Assembly (NCBI GenBank): GCA_015039365.1
Contig: WION01000132.1
Coordinates: forward strand, 1 to 64,000
DNA from: Amanita rubescens
Taxonomy: Eukaryota > Basidiomycota > Agaricomycetes > Agaricales > Amanitaceae
Direction of reading: 5' to 3'
DNA: 64,000 bases
Below, piece by piece: positions 11,762-22,559 of the stretch. Every line of letters begins with the position of its first letter. Within the stretch, counting starts at the first letter, position 1. The position numbers were made by a program, and so were the translations under genes. The notes beneath the pieces are model-generated. The model saw only the letters and a list, made by a program, of their open reading frames with translations. It did not search any database and had not been told where the DNA came from.

Positions 11762-14148
11762 TCATAATACGATCTCTAACTGGTTTCGGCAGAAGATCTT
11801 CTTTCTATTCATGAACGTATCCTTAGGTACTTTCGGATCAAGCATATCACGAATGAAATTTTGTCGCTTGTTTGTATACATGAATGTTGCTTCAACTCCA
11901 TTTAACCCTTCGGCTGAAAGGTGTATCCAGTGACTTGCACTATGCATTTTGATAGTGGGATATGGAGTAACATTAACGGTGATTCCTAATTCATTTATAA
12001 AGAACTGAATCTTCTCTCTATTCAGGTTCTTAGTCATTAAGTCCGCTATTTGTTGATTGGTGGGAACGTAATAAAGATTGATCTCTTTTTGTTCAACACG
12101 TTCCCTAATATAATGATAGCGAATGGAAATGTGTTTTGACTTGTGCTGTTGTGCAGGGTTCGATGCCAGAAATATCGCACCCTGATTGTCGCAAAGTAGG
12201 TCAATGCCGCCCAAGGGGAAACCTAATTCTTGGTATAGGTTTAGCACCCACATAATTTGACGTGAGGCGTCGGACATTGCCATATATTCAGCTTCCGTTG
12301 ATGACAATGCAACTGTTTTCTGTTTTCAAGAAACCCAACAAACTGCACCCCCTGCCAAAGTTAAGGCATAGCCTGTAACTGAGACTCTAGTCTCTCTGTC
12401 AGACGCCCAATCTGCGTCTGCATAGGCAATGAAGCCTTTCCCATTTCTGGAATAGGTAATTCGTGTGTCAAGGGTGTGCGCTATATATTTTACTATATAA
12501 AGCGCCCTTTGGATGTGGTCATAAGATGGATTAACAGAAAATTGCGACATTAAAATAACAGCATAAGCAATATCAGGCCTAGTTCCTAAGGCGAGATACA
12601 ATAATGATCCAATTATTTGTTGATAATAGGATCTATCCTCGGAGGATGCTTCAGAGGTGTTTTTAGCAGGTACATATCCTGCAGGTAAAGGAGTTGACAT
12701 CGGCTTGCAATTTAACAAGCCAAAGCGTTCAACGACTGTCTTTGCATAGGCAGCTTGATCTATTACAAGTGTACCAATCGCTCGGTCGTAATTGATTCTG
12801 ATGCCCAAGTATTCTTTGACTTTTCCTAGGTCTCGACATTCCCACATTTTCATAAACTCCTTTTTGATATATGAAATTGTTTCGGTTTGTCTCCTATGAA
12901 AAGTATATCGTCCACATATATTACACATATGGTAATATCTTTATCTGTGGTTCTGACATATATGCCAGAGTCGGCTAAGCATCGTTTAAATCCTAGGGAC
13001 TTCAAGGATTTGTCTGCTTGTTTATTCCAAGCGTACGATGCTTGTTTTAAGCCATAAATAGCTTTCTTAAGTTTATATACTTTAGATTCTTGTCCTTTAA
13101 TGATGAAACCTTCTGGTTGTTGCATATATATTTCCTCGTCTAAATCGCCATAGAGGAAAGCAGTTTTAACGTCAAGTGCTTCAATATCCCAATTTTCTAA
13201 AGCACTTGTTGCCAGAAGAAGTCTAATGGTTTCATATCTCGCTACCGGCGAGAATGTTTCATCATAATCCAATCCCGGGCGTTGGCTAAAGCCTTTGGCG
13301 ACAAGTCGTGCCTTTTTACGGCCATCCGACTTAATATCATAAACCCAACGACACTTTATTGGGTTACGCCCTTTTGGTAATTCCATTAATTCCCATATAT
13401 CTCTATTTTGAAGAGATTTGAACTCGTCTTCCATAGCAGTTCGCCACTGCTTATATAGATCAATATTTTCACCTTTGATCTTATATATATCCCTATATTG
13501 ATACGTTCGAATTTCTTCTCTTGGTATCATATTCACGAGTAAGAAATGCATGAAGTCATTTCCACACTCTTTGATCATCCTAGCCATCGTCGCCTTTGGA
13601 TCTATATCCATAGATCTTGAGGGTGGTGTTTTAGCAGTTGGATTGAAGCGTGCAGCCGCATCCTTATTCGGGATTCGACCACCAAAATCATTCTCATAAT
13701 TGTCAATCTGATATTTGATCAGATCTCTTTGTCTGAGAATTTCTTTTTCTATTTCAACTGCTTTCTTTTCACCATACGCATTGTCTTTATGTATAATTGG
13801 CTTGGGAACACGGTTAGATCTTCGGGGAACTACTGCCGGTGGGGGTACCACTGGAGTGGGTTCATTTAGCCTCTGTTTGCTACGAGGTCTATGAGATCTA
13901 TCTAAAGATTTGGATCTTTCTCTGCGTTTTCCCATGGCTTTGGATGATGGTCTAATCGTTTCAGGGATATAATCTGCTGGATTTATAGGTTTTTGAACGA
14001 TTGATCGTTTGCCAAATTCCTCTCTAACTTTATTAAAAGTTAAATCTGGCATCGGAATTTGTTCATCAATCTCCTTTTTAAATTCAGAGATTGATTTACG
14101 ATCTTTATCAGTTCGTTCAATTCCTATCTGGTGCGAATCTTTCTGCAA
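11762..14148 (-). pseudogene. copia reverse transcriptase and RNase H, frameshifted with an in-frame stop
   Basis: This follows the integrase in a different frame. It starts with a basic linker, then RT landmarks: KARLVAKGFSQRPGLDYDET, LDVKTAFLYGDL, LKKAIYGLKQA and the catalytic IYVDDILF. Near 12885 a one-base shift moves the frame before ISYIKKEFMKMWECRDLG. RNase H/C-terminal landmarks are GTRPDIAYAV, ADWASDRETR and ALSSTEAEYMAMSDASRQI. At 12326-12328 a TGA interrupts WVS / KQKTVALSSTEAEY, where related proteins have a sense codon. The element is therefore unlikely to make active RT by itself. Confidence 0.9.
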
Positions 14149-17100
14149 GTCTTTTTCTGATATCTAAAACTTGTTCTCTAGTATTCGTACGTGGTGGACT
14201 TCTGTCAGGGATGAATCTTTTCACGATTTCATCCGCATTGCGTCTACGAATTTCTATATTCGTGTGCCTGTCACGAAGTCCACTGTTTTGTTCCAGCAGG
14301 CGAGTTCTTTCTCCTGCTTCAAGGTCCTCTAGTTCATCGTCAATGTTCCTCATGGTTTCTTGGAATCTCCTTCTAAGATCATCCATGGTGGAACCTTTTC
14401 TGATATCAGGACTATCCGGTTTATCAGCTTCATCCGGTGTTGGACTACGAGATTTTAATCCCCAAGACGGAGTTTTAAGGCCATCTGATAGGGGTGATAA
14501 AGATTCTCGTTTTACTGATGCCGGTTTATCGCCCGAGTGACCGGAGCTGGAGCTTGAGTCGCTTTCAGGATCTCCTCCCTCTACAGAGTCAGCTGGTAGA
14601 GGAGATTGTGTGCGCCTGCGACCAAGTTGTCTTCCCCTAACAGGGGAAGGGGATGGAATACCATTATTAGTGTCTCGATTATCGAGAAGGATTGGTGCAA
14701 GATCTTTAGTAATAATAATATCACTTTTTCCTTTACGAGGAAATCTGTCTTCAAAGAATGTGGCTTGGGCGGATATGACTAGCGTATTATTGGAATCCAT
14801 AAATTTATATGCTTTTGATCCTAGTTCATACCCGACAAAGGTCATAAGTTCTGATTTTGGAGATAGTTTATCAGAACGTTTTTCAACTGGGATAAAGACC
14901 CAAGCTTCACATCCAAATACTTTAAAGTATTGAACGTCAGGAAGGGAACTATATAAAAGTTCCCAAGGCGTTTTCCAGTTGCCACGCACAATTGGGGTTC
15001 TATTGTATACGTGTACAGCTGTTTCGATTGAAAATTCCCACCATGATCTCGGTATACATGCATCGAGCCGCATAGCTTCAGACTTATCGTTTAAAGTCTG
15101 AATCATTCGTTCGGCTCGTCCATTTTGCTGATGTATATGAGGTGCCGATGTTTGGTGTTGAATGCCATTTTTGTCAAGGAAATCTTTAAAGGCTTTATTT
15201 ACGAATTCCCCCCCTCGATCGGAACGGAGGTAGAGTATTCGTTTGTTAAGTGCAGAAACTTTCGTGAACCATCGCTGGAACACTTCAGTTGTATCTGACT
15301 TGTGTTTAAGGAATCCGATCCATACATACGATGAATAATCATCGACCACAACAAGTATGTACTTGTATTTGTGATAAGACTGAGTTGGAAACTCTTTTAA
15401 GTCCATGTGGATCATTTCAAGCGGACGTGATGCCCGCTTTTTAGATTCTTTGTAAGTTTTTGCCTTCATTTTTCCTTTTAAGCATCCTTCACATCGAAGA
15501 TTTGGGGATGGTTTGGGAAGATCGCCTTTTTCAAACCCTTTTACGTGTCCTGTTAGATGTTGGAACACGTCTTTACTAGGGTGACCTAGACGTTTATGCC
15601 ATATATCATATGTTGATACACTTTCATTTACTGTATAAGTTTCAACAGGTGGAGCCTTATCAACGTGTGTATATGTATTGACAGATTCTCTTTCAAAGAA
15701 TGGTGGCACTTTGTGGACGTTTTTATGAATAATACGTCCTGTGCATAAAGTTAATGTATCTTGATTGCGATAACTTGCTTCAAGATATATTTCCTTTTTA
15801 CCATCTTTATAGGAAAAAATGATCCGTTGATCGTCTTGTGACGCCAGTAACCCTTGCTTACACAACATGCCATTCGAAATAAGTCGTATATTAAGACGCG
15901 GCATGTATAACACGGGGTACAGTTTCACAAGGTGGCTTGTTCCATTTGATAATTTATGAATAAATATAACAGTGCCTTGTCCAATTAGATCGGATGTGCC
16001 ATCTGCTGTTTTCACCAGTTTTACTTTATCAAAAGGTTTATAATCTGAAAAATCGTTCAGATTAAAGGTGAAATGCTCAGATGCACCAGAGTCACACATC
16101 CATAGTGTTTCTCCAGTCCGTTCTGTACAACAGGAAGGACATTTGCAATTGTCCATTCTACCAGCACATATTATGTGCTGATGTTGATTTCCCGTTGTGT
16201 GCATTGGATAGGCGACATGAATCTTTTTATAGTTTGAACTTATAGGGCTAAAATAAGTTTTTACCCACTCGTCGTTATAGTAATCATCATATGTAGAATC
16301 ATCATAATTCTTCATATCATAATCGTCGAAAGCCGTGAAGTTATCATTCGGCTGATCATCATATGCCCCTTCTATAAGGGGCTCTTCTTGCATGGGAGTA
16401 ACTTCTTCTATTCTCCCAGTGGACGATCCTTGTACAAATGGTACAATGGAATGGTGGCCAAGTATGGCTGGTGCAGCAGTATACTGAGTTTGGTTTTGCC
16501 CAGTATAGGTCATGCCAGAGGTTACTTGATGAGCATCAGCTCGTGCTGCCGCTCGATTGGCCTTCGCGGTTTGGCGAAGTTGCCTATTACATTGCCAGTT
16601 ACGGCCACGTGTTTGATTGGTCATCTGACCCTGCCACTGTTGCTGTTGCTCCGGTAACCTTGGAGCGTTACCAGCTCCCACTACTGGTTGCTGGTGTTGT
16701 GGTGTGTATGGTTGAAAACCACCACGACCTCGTCCACGGCCACGGAATCCTCTGCGGCCTCGTCCACGTCCTCGCCCACGACCTTGCCAGGGTGCCTGTC
16801 CACCAATTCTTTGTTGCAGGTCACCCCGCGCCATTTGTGCGGTCGTATGTGCGACACTTGAGTGTCGCCTTCTCCATTCTTCCCTAATTTGAATTGCAAC
16901 GTGCTGGACTGTTAGGCCAGCCGCCGGTGCAGTTGCCAAAACGGCTCCTACAAAATTGTCCCAACGATGCGGAACACCACGGACAATTATCATCGCTTTT
17001 TGTTCTTCGGGTAGCGAGAAACCCTGTCCACTTAATCGCTCAAATTTGGTGATAATTTCATTAAGGGACTGTTCAGAGTCCCTTCTTTCATCAAGCTTCC

Positions 17101-17566
17101 AATCCAGGGCAGCCTGGAATTCGTTGAAGGTACCGGTTCGGCCGGTATCTCCGTATCTCTGTCGCAAGGCGACCCAAAGGACCCTTGCATTGAGATGAGC
17201 ACCTGTATCATATATCTCTGCGATAGAATCGCTCAAACGGAGCATAATTGAACCCAGGGCTTTCTCGTTATCAGAGAGCCACTCTAAATATGTGTCTCTC
17301 TGATCTAGTAGAGCTTGGATATTTGCCGGTATTGGGGCCAGCAGAGGAGCTTCACCGGCTTCTGCAGGCAATACAGCATCAAAGTCATGAGCTTCAAGTG
17401 TTGCCTGTTCGGTGGCATTTAGATCTAGAGGTTGGATAAAGGAATCTCTCATGTATTTGTAGATTCCTTTTACTTGTAAATAGGCCGTCATTTTTCGAGC
17501 CCACAAGCGGTAATTGTCTCCCTTAAGTAAGGGGACAGTGGAGAGTGATGCTGAATCTTCGGACAT
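14117..17566 (-). CDS. copia Gag, protease and integrase polyprotein
   Basis: ATG at 17566, 1,149 residues. The Gag part opens with LLKGDNYRLWARKMTAYL and continues through KFERLSGQGFSLPEEQKAM. In place of a CCHC knuckle it has a long RGG-like tract (GRGRGRGRRGFRGRGRGRGG) near residues 265-290, with a Cys-rich CKCPSCC further on. The protease motif is LWMCDSGASEHF. The pre-integrase finger (WHKRLGHPS ... CEGCLKGK) precedes integrase D,D,E residues in MIHMDLKEF, LRSDRGGEF and QNGRAERM. The frame ends after a basic linker at 14117, where RT continues in another frame. Confidence 0.9.
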   Translation of the reverse strand: MSEDSASLSTVPLLKGDNYRLWARKMTAYLQVKGIYKYMRDSFIQPLDLNATEQATLEAHDFDAVLPAEAGEAPLLAPIPANIQALLDQRDTYLEWLSDNEKALGSIMLRLSDSIAEIYDTGAHLNARVLWVALRQRYGDTGRTGTFNEFQAALDWKLDERRDSEQSLNEIITKFERLSGQGFSLPEEQKAMIIVRGVPHRWDNFVGAVLATAPAAGLTVQHVAIQIREEWRRRHSSVAHTTAQMARGDLQQRIGGQAPWQGRGRGRGRGRRGFRGRGRGRGGFQPYTPQHQQPVVGAGNAPRLPEQQQQWQGQMTNQTRGRNWQCNRQLRQTAKANRAAARADAHQVTSGMTYTGQNQTQYTAAPAILGHHSIVPFVQGSSTGRIEEVTPMQEEPLIEGAYDDQPNDNFTAFDDYDMKNYDDSTYDDYYNDEWVKTYFSPISSNYKKIHVAYPMHTTGNQHQHIICAGRMDNCKCPSCCTERTGETLWMCDSGASEHFTFNLNDFSDYKPFDKVKLVKTADGTSDLIGQGTVIFIHKLSNGTSHLVKLYPVLYMPRLNIRLISNGMLCKQGLLASQDDQRIIFSYKDGKKEIYLEASYRNQDTLTLCTGRIIHKNVHKVPPFFERESVNTYTHVDKAPPVETYTVNESVSTYDIWHKRLGHPSKDVFQHLTGHVKGFEKGDLPKPSPNLRCEGCLKGKMKAKTYKESKKRASRPLEMIHMDLKEFPTQSYHKYKYILVVVDDYSSYVWIGFLKHKSDTTEVFQRWFTKVSALNKRILYLRSDRGGEFVNKAFKDFLDKNGIQHQTSAPHIHQQNGRAERMIQTLNDKSEAMRLDACIPRSWWEFSIETAVHVYNRTPIVRGNWKTPWELLYSSLPDVQYFKVFGCEAWVFIPVEKRSDKLSPKSELMTFVGYELGSKAYKFMDSNNTLVISAQATFFEDRFPRKGKSDIIITKDLAPILLDNRDTNNGIPSPSPVRGRQLGRRRTQSPLPADSVEGGDPESDSSSSSGHSGDKPASVKRESLSPLSDGLKTPSWGLKSRSPTPDEADKPDSPDIRKGSTMDDLRRRFQETMRNIDDELEDLEAGERTRLLEQNSGLRDRHTNIEIRRRNADEIVKRFIPDRSPPRTNTREQVLDIRKRLAERFAPDRN

Positions 17567-17996
17567 CTTTCTTTAGATGACAAAGATTGAGAGTGATGCG
17601 AGGAAGGCGGCAAGAAAGAGTTGTAAAAAGGTTCTTCGGAACCTTTGTTGGATGATGATTTGGTTTTGTTCAGCTAATGAGCTGAACGAACTTGAGTCGT
17701 GTTGCGAGAACGGTTCTACCTCGCTATAATCGGGTCCTCGATCTTCGATTAAAGATCTTCGGAACTGGATTTCGTCGGTTAATGTGAAACCAGATCGAAA
17801 TGTGTCAGTTTCAAGTCTGTACTGACGATTTATCAGCGAGGTATGGACACCTGCTGAATGACGAGCTGTTCCTGGTAAATATACAGGAAGTGGAGTGTCT
17901 GCTCTTGGGACGTAATAATCGTTTGGATCACGATCTAATTCGTCCTTGGATGATGAAGCAGATGGGTATGTAGGTACTATCCGGTTAACTGGCCGG

Positions 17997-18393
17997 TGAA
18001 ACGATCAGAAGAAGGCCGATGCGGAAGTGCGTTTGGCCAAAGGGACTACGGAGGTCAGTCCAAAGGGAGTCTCGGGTGCAGAGAGGGTGCCGAAGATGAA
18101 GGTGAACGAGTGGAAGGTGTCCGAAGCACCGAGGAACGAAGGGAACCGAAGGAATCAAACTTGGAGCAGTAATGGGGTGATAATTCGCTAACTACAACTA
18201 CGTACACAATGGTATATATACTACGGAGGCACGAGGTGACCATGTGATGAATCCTGCACCGAGTCCGAGGCCTGTGCATGCGTCCGAACACAAACGATCA
18301 TCCTCCGGGATCGAGCATAGGCTCGGAGTGCTTCGGGGAGCTTCGGAAGGTTTCGGAGATCAGTTCCAACGTAGCCGGAATCGGCTCGTTACA
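17997..18393. mobile_element. solo LTR (397 bp) nested in the copia leader
   Basis: Starts TGAAACGATCAG and ends CTCGTTACA, flanked on both sides by CCGG (17993-17996 and 18394-18397), a 4-bp target duplication. It is a diverged copy of the LTRs of the gag-only element at 32345-34970 and most likely arose by LTR-LTR recombination. It lies between the copia gag start and its 5' LTR. Confidence 0.9.
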
Positions 18394-19352
18394 CCGGGTA
18401 GTAATTCGAGCTGAACTGCTTGCAAAGTTTGCAGTTAGCGATTCAAGTTCACTGTCGGATGATGAACTTGGGAATAGGTTGTTTAACCTATTTAGGTCTT
18501 CTGCTAATCTATTATATCTTCTAGCTCAACGGCTCATAGGCTGGAGCGAAGATTTATATCCTAGAATTGGAACAATTAATGAGGTGTCATTACGGAAACG
18601 ACAACAACCCATTCGTGCAGCTTATGAGCTGCTCCAAGCATGGATATGCCTGGACGCCACCACCTTGGACCTGTACCCATGTGTGTGAATGTGCTACCTG
18701 TAAGAGATGACATGCATATAGTCCTGGAACTGGGAGCACGCAAAACGGCATTTCTCCCCTGGATCCCCTTGAACGGGGGAGAACAGTTTGTTCCAGGAAT
18801 AGAAATAGCTTCTGGTCCATAAACCCCCCAGACAGCTATGTAAGCACGATCGGTAAACAATATGAAGCTATCTAGATAGGATTGTGGGATCACCACAGAG
18901 CCTAAACTTAGAATGTTCCTATAGAACATTCCGACTAGAGGAGTCCCTAAGGGCGCATCCTCAATAGACTGCGTGTACCACCCCAAATGGGATGTCAGCA
19001 CGTCCTTTATACTAGAATGACTATTTACGAGCCATATTGTATTATAAAGCCTCTAATGGGCTTATGATGTTATATCGTGCATTAATACCCCAATCACATC
19101 ACGGAGGGCAAGTAAAACTCCGTGGGGGTCAGGGTTGCCATGCCAGCCCTGAGAAACGTAGGTTGTACCCTTATCCCTGGGTGTCTAGGAGATCCCCCTT
19201 TAGCCCTAGGGTCCGGGCGCATGTCATTAGCTCTTATAACAGGTGCAAGGGTCAGCTGTAATCAACGGTGCTACAAGTACACAGACCCGCACGATACTAT
19301 ACCTGTGTTCACACATCGCGTACGTCGTTGGCGATAGCGTCGACAAGCAATA
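18394..19352. other. copia leader, no recognisable gene
   Basis: About 1 kb between the nested solo LTR and the primer site. A minus-strand open frame at 18576-19001 has no recognised domain and no ATG-supported context, so I treat this as untranslated leader. Confidence 0.5.
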
Positions 19353-19360
19353 CCATGTCG

Positions 19361-19370
19361 GGGCCCATAA
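19361..19370 (-). promoter_or_regulatory. copia primer-binding site, half-tRNA iMet type
   Basis: Two bases inside the 5' LTR the minus strand reads TTATGGGCCC. This is complementary to GGGCCCATAA, which resembles the anticodon arm of initiator methionine tRNA (GGGCTCATAA in yeast) rather than a tRNA 3' end. Drosophila copia is primed in this way by a cleaved 5' half of initiator tRNA. Confidence 0.7.
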
Positions 19371-19372
19371 CC

Positions 19373-19776
19373 TGACGAAAGGGAAACGCCCAGTAGCGCA
19401 GCGTCGAGGAGTTAAAGCGATAGCTTACCCGATGTGTACAGTAGCTGACCACTCAGCTGAGAAGATGGTGGTAGAAGGTTAAGAGAGCTTGTTCCTATTC
19501 TACGGTACATGACAGGTTTATATACTGTCTGTATCCTAATAGGTAACAACATAGGTAAATATATGTAACTACATATGTCATATTCATATATGGAAATATG
19601 GAGCTGCGCTGATGTCATGCGCAGCTATGGTGTCATATGGCGCCATCCGCAGTGAGTATGACGCAAGCGTACTAGAACCTTCTACAAGGTTCTATCTATA
19701 TATATCCTAATCTGCTTAGTAAGCAGATAAGATAAGATCTCCTTGTTATCTTAGATTAGATAAGATAACTTCGTCA
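19373..19776 (-). repeat. copia LTR, 5' copy in element orientation
   Basis: A 404-bp repeat matching 11182-11585 without visible differences. It is followed directly by another copia body on the plus strand. Confidence 0.95.
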
Positions 19777-20518
19777 AGACGAAGCAGAAACAAGAAACTC
19801 ACCTGTTGAGGAGGTAAATGACTCAGAATCTGATTCAGAGTCATCTGTGGATCTTGAAGGGCTTCTGGACGTCAAAAGCGACGACAACGACGACGGAGAT
19901 GACTCAGATTCGTCATCTAACAGCTATGGGACAGCAGGTAGCACTGCTGATGGTGTTTTACAACCTAAAAACGCTAAAACCCGTCCTGGCGGATCCGTAA
20001 TTGAATTTCGCGCCACGCCGACTTCACCGTCGGATTCAGCGACCTCGAAAACCCCAGGAACCAGTTCAACTCACCCTAGAAACTCCAATCTACCGCCTGT
20101 ACAGCCTTATCTACCTCCCACTGCTGAAATCGATGAACCTCGTCGTTCGACAAGGATCCGAAGAGCGCCGGTGCGCGATGATGATGAAAGATACTTCAAG
20201 TCGTCATATGGAAACCGGACCGCCCATCAATTGAGTGGAGGAACGAGTGTGGCAGGAGGACGAGGAGATAACGAGGGAGAAGATGTGACGCAAGTCACAC
20301 ATGTGACCGACGAGAATGCCAGAACGGCCGCCCTGGGCGACCCACTCACCTTTCACGACGCCATGTCCCGTGAGGATTGTGAGCAATGGAAGAAGGCATG
20401 TAATGAAGAGCTTGAAATGCTCAAGAAGTTTGAAGTCTTTGAGGAGGTTCCACGACCACACGATCGCAAAATCGTCGGATCTAACATCAGGATTTTGGCT
20501 GGGGCTTGGTATAACTAG
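19777..20518 (+). pseudogene. second copia fragment: integrase-RT linker and start of RT
   Basis: An acidic, Ser-rich linker contains EPRRSTRIRRAPVR, typical of the segment between copia integrase and RT. It is followed by DPLTFHDAMSREDCEQWKKA and VPRPHDRKIVGS, the start of RT. Homology stops there at about 20480, where KWVF would be expected. The left end is cut by the LTR of the minus-strand copia element. The sequence is clearly different from that element's RT region, so it is another family. Confidence 0.75.
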
Positions 20519-20526
20519 ATAGTTCT

Positions 20527-20960
20527 GATCAACAAATCTCACTCTGCAATTACTATATAAAACATTATCAGGACTTATCTATCATTTAAAGGGTTGTAAC
20601 AACAGATCATACAATGATACACTACATATCATTATTGTAGGATTTGATCAATGAATTCCAGTCTGCAAGTGCTATATAAGATATTACCAGGGCTTACAAT
20701 TGATATATCTAAATTGTATCAAGGGATCTCCCACAGATAAATTGTATGACAGTCTTGTAAAAAGTTATCAACAATTCTCATTCTGCTGCAGCTGCATATG
20801 GCATTATCAGGTCTTACAGTCTTTTTATCTGAACTTTATTGAATGGCCAGTGGCCACCCACTGATACATTCCTTGACATTCTTGTGAGATGCAATCAATG
20901 AATTCCACTCTGCAGCAGCTATGTTAAGACATTATCAGGTCTTAAAATATGTAACATCCA
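20527..20960. repeat. four diverged tandem copies, period about 120 bp
   Basis: Units start near 20527, 20646, 20766 and 20892. Each contains a core like CAATGAATTCCACTCTGC, then ATATAA and CATTATCAGG followed by CTTA. No coding potential is seen. The array follows the point where copia homology ends. Confidence 0.7.
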
Positions 20961-21552
20961 GTGTTGTTCCATACTAGTGCATTTGCTGTCCTGCCTTCAA
21001 GTCAGACAGCACCACTGAGAGTCATTAGTAGTAGATTAAGAAGTCACTGAAAGTGTGTTGGTGGCTTCTCCCTGAAACAGAACCAAGTCATCCAAATGTC
21101 AGTTTTGTCAATGTTGGCAACTTCTACTCAAAAATGGTAATAATATTATACTAGTAGCACCAGACGGAAGAACACTGTTGCAGCCATTGAACACTATTGA
21201 AACATGGCACATCTGAAGTACAAAGTTGCCCTCCACATCAGCATTGTAGCCATCATTGTCCTAGTAGATGCTGATAATGTAATGATCACCCCCAGGTTGC
21301 CATGGGGCCAGGAGGTAGCTTATCACCTAGAGAAATTGCACAGATTGGTGGAAGTGGAAGTTTAGATGAACCGAGAGATTTACGCTCCGAAATAGGAGAT
21401 TGAGAAGTTGAAGAGTCTTGCTTGGAGGGCAAGAGGATGGCAGCATTAGGTCCTCAGACCTGTTGGCAGTGGCGTGGCATTAATGGACTTCAAGCTTGAG
21501 CTTCTTGAATGGTATTGGCGAAGGAGGGGATCATTAACTGGTGCCAAGGACT
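20961..21552. other. no supported feature
   Basis: No open frame of note, no repeat partner found in the window. Confidence 0.45.
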
Positions 21553-22415
21553 TTATGGTTTATTGAGCTTTGACTGGAGTTGCTCGAATACACATCGGAG
21601 TCCGAAGAGCGTGCCGCGCGGTGCTTCCACTTCAATGGTTCGACCAGCATAGTGGAAGATCATCTTGGCTGGGGTGTCAGAGATAGCCCCGGCGACTCGT
21701 CGAAGTCGGCACGCTATGAGAAAGGAGGAAGCAATTGGTCCAGCGTAGCAGTGGCCATCAGAGTGGTGACTGCCATGACATCTGGGAGGTGGAGACGAGG
21801 GACCCGACGATGGCCCTCCCGTACAATATGAGCGTTCGCGTTCGCATTCTCGGAAGGGAGGCGAGTCTTGCGTCCTCCCCTGGTATGTCGTCCCCCTGAT
21901 CGGTATCGAAGTAAGAAGCAGCAGGAAGCTCTCCAATGAACCAAGATCTAACTTCGTTGTGGAGAGAAGGCCTGCGCTTCTCTTCTTTTTCTCTTCGCCC
22001 CTTCTTTCCCTTTCCCAACCAGGTGACTCGGAACGGTGTTGCCTCCTTCGCGGCGGAGGCCTGGCAGGCAATCCAAATCTCCGCGCCCCCCTAGCTCACC
22101 ATCCCTATCTGTTTCTCGATCCCAGTCCCTACGGTTGCGCTTTCTATTCCTGTCACGGTCATAGTCCCTATCACCCATCCAACCGCGTTCAAGCCTGACA
22201 GGCGACATCTCTCTCATCCCCCCGCCGCCGTGATCCACACTAGGTCCACCTCCGCCACGTTCACAACTCTCGTCTCTCTTCCTATCGTAGCCCTCCGTCG
22301 AGGGTGGCCGCTTAAGCCCTGCTGCAAAGCTCGGAGATCCGCTAGTAGAATGCGTAATGGTAGATGCGCCGAACAACGACTGTTGCGTCTCCATCCTTCC
22401 CGAGTGGCGCAACAC
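21553..22415 (-). other. possible fragmented gene, Arg/Asp-rich disordered product
   Basis: Overlapping minus-strand frames include a stretch of RD/RE-rich sequence (DYDRDRNRKRNRRDWDRE) at about 22100-22200. A separate frame ends in MIFHYAGRTIEVEAPRGTLF at 21553. They might be exons of one gene downstream of the HSP70 relic, but I cannot build a convincing splice model and do not recognise a family. Confidence 0.25.
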
Positions 22416-22559
22416 GTGCTAGACGTAGATACAGCCGAGGAACTCGTGCTGACTCCCATCTTTTTCGATAGCACAAACCAGATATGGGATTAATCGATCT
22501 GAAACAAGCCACCATTTTGAGACTTTAAATGAATGACAATAGAGAGTTGAGCACCTCGG

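Larger units (their letters stand above)
11182..19776 (-). mobile_element. Ty1/copia LTR retrotransposon, coding region damaged
   Basis: Two 404-bp direct repeats (TG...CA) bound an internal region coding on the minus strand, so the right LTR is the 5' one. Order: primer site, long leader (with a nested solo LTR), gag-protease-integrase, RT, RNase H, a purine-rich tract just inside the left LTR (AGCGAGGGG on the minus strand), then the left LTR. The flanks do not match: TCCGG on the left, AGACG on the right. They also belong to different retroelements, so no target-site duplication can be called. Two frameshifts and one in-frame stop lie in the coding region although the LTRs look identical. 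Confidence 0.9.

Noticed and set aside
18576..19001. 141-codon minus-strand frame in the copia leader
   Set aside because: No recognised domain. It lies between primer site and gag in what should be leader, so I kept it as untranslated sequence.
21553..22415. RS-like splicing factor gene
   Set aside because: The RD/RE-rich tract is low complexity, frames change and no RNA-binding domain is visible.
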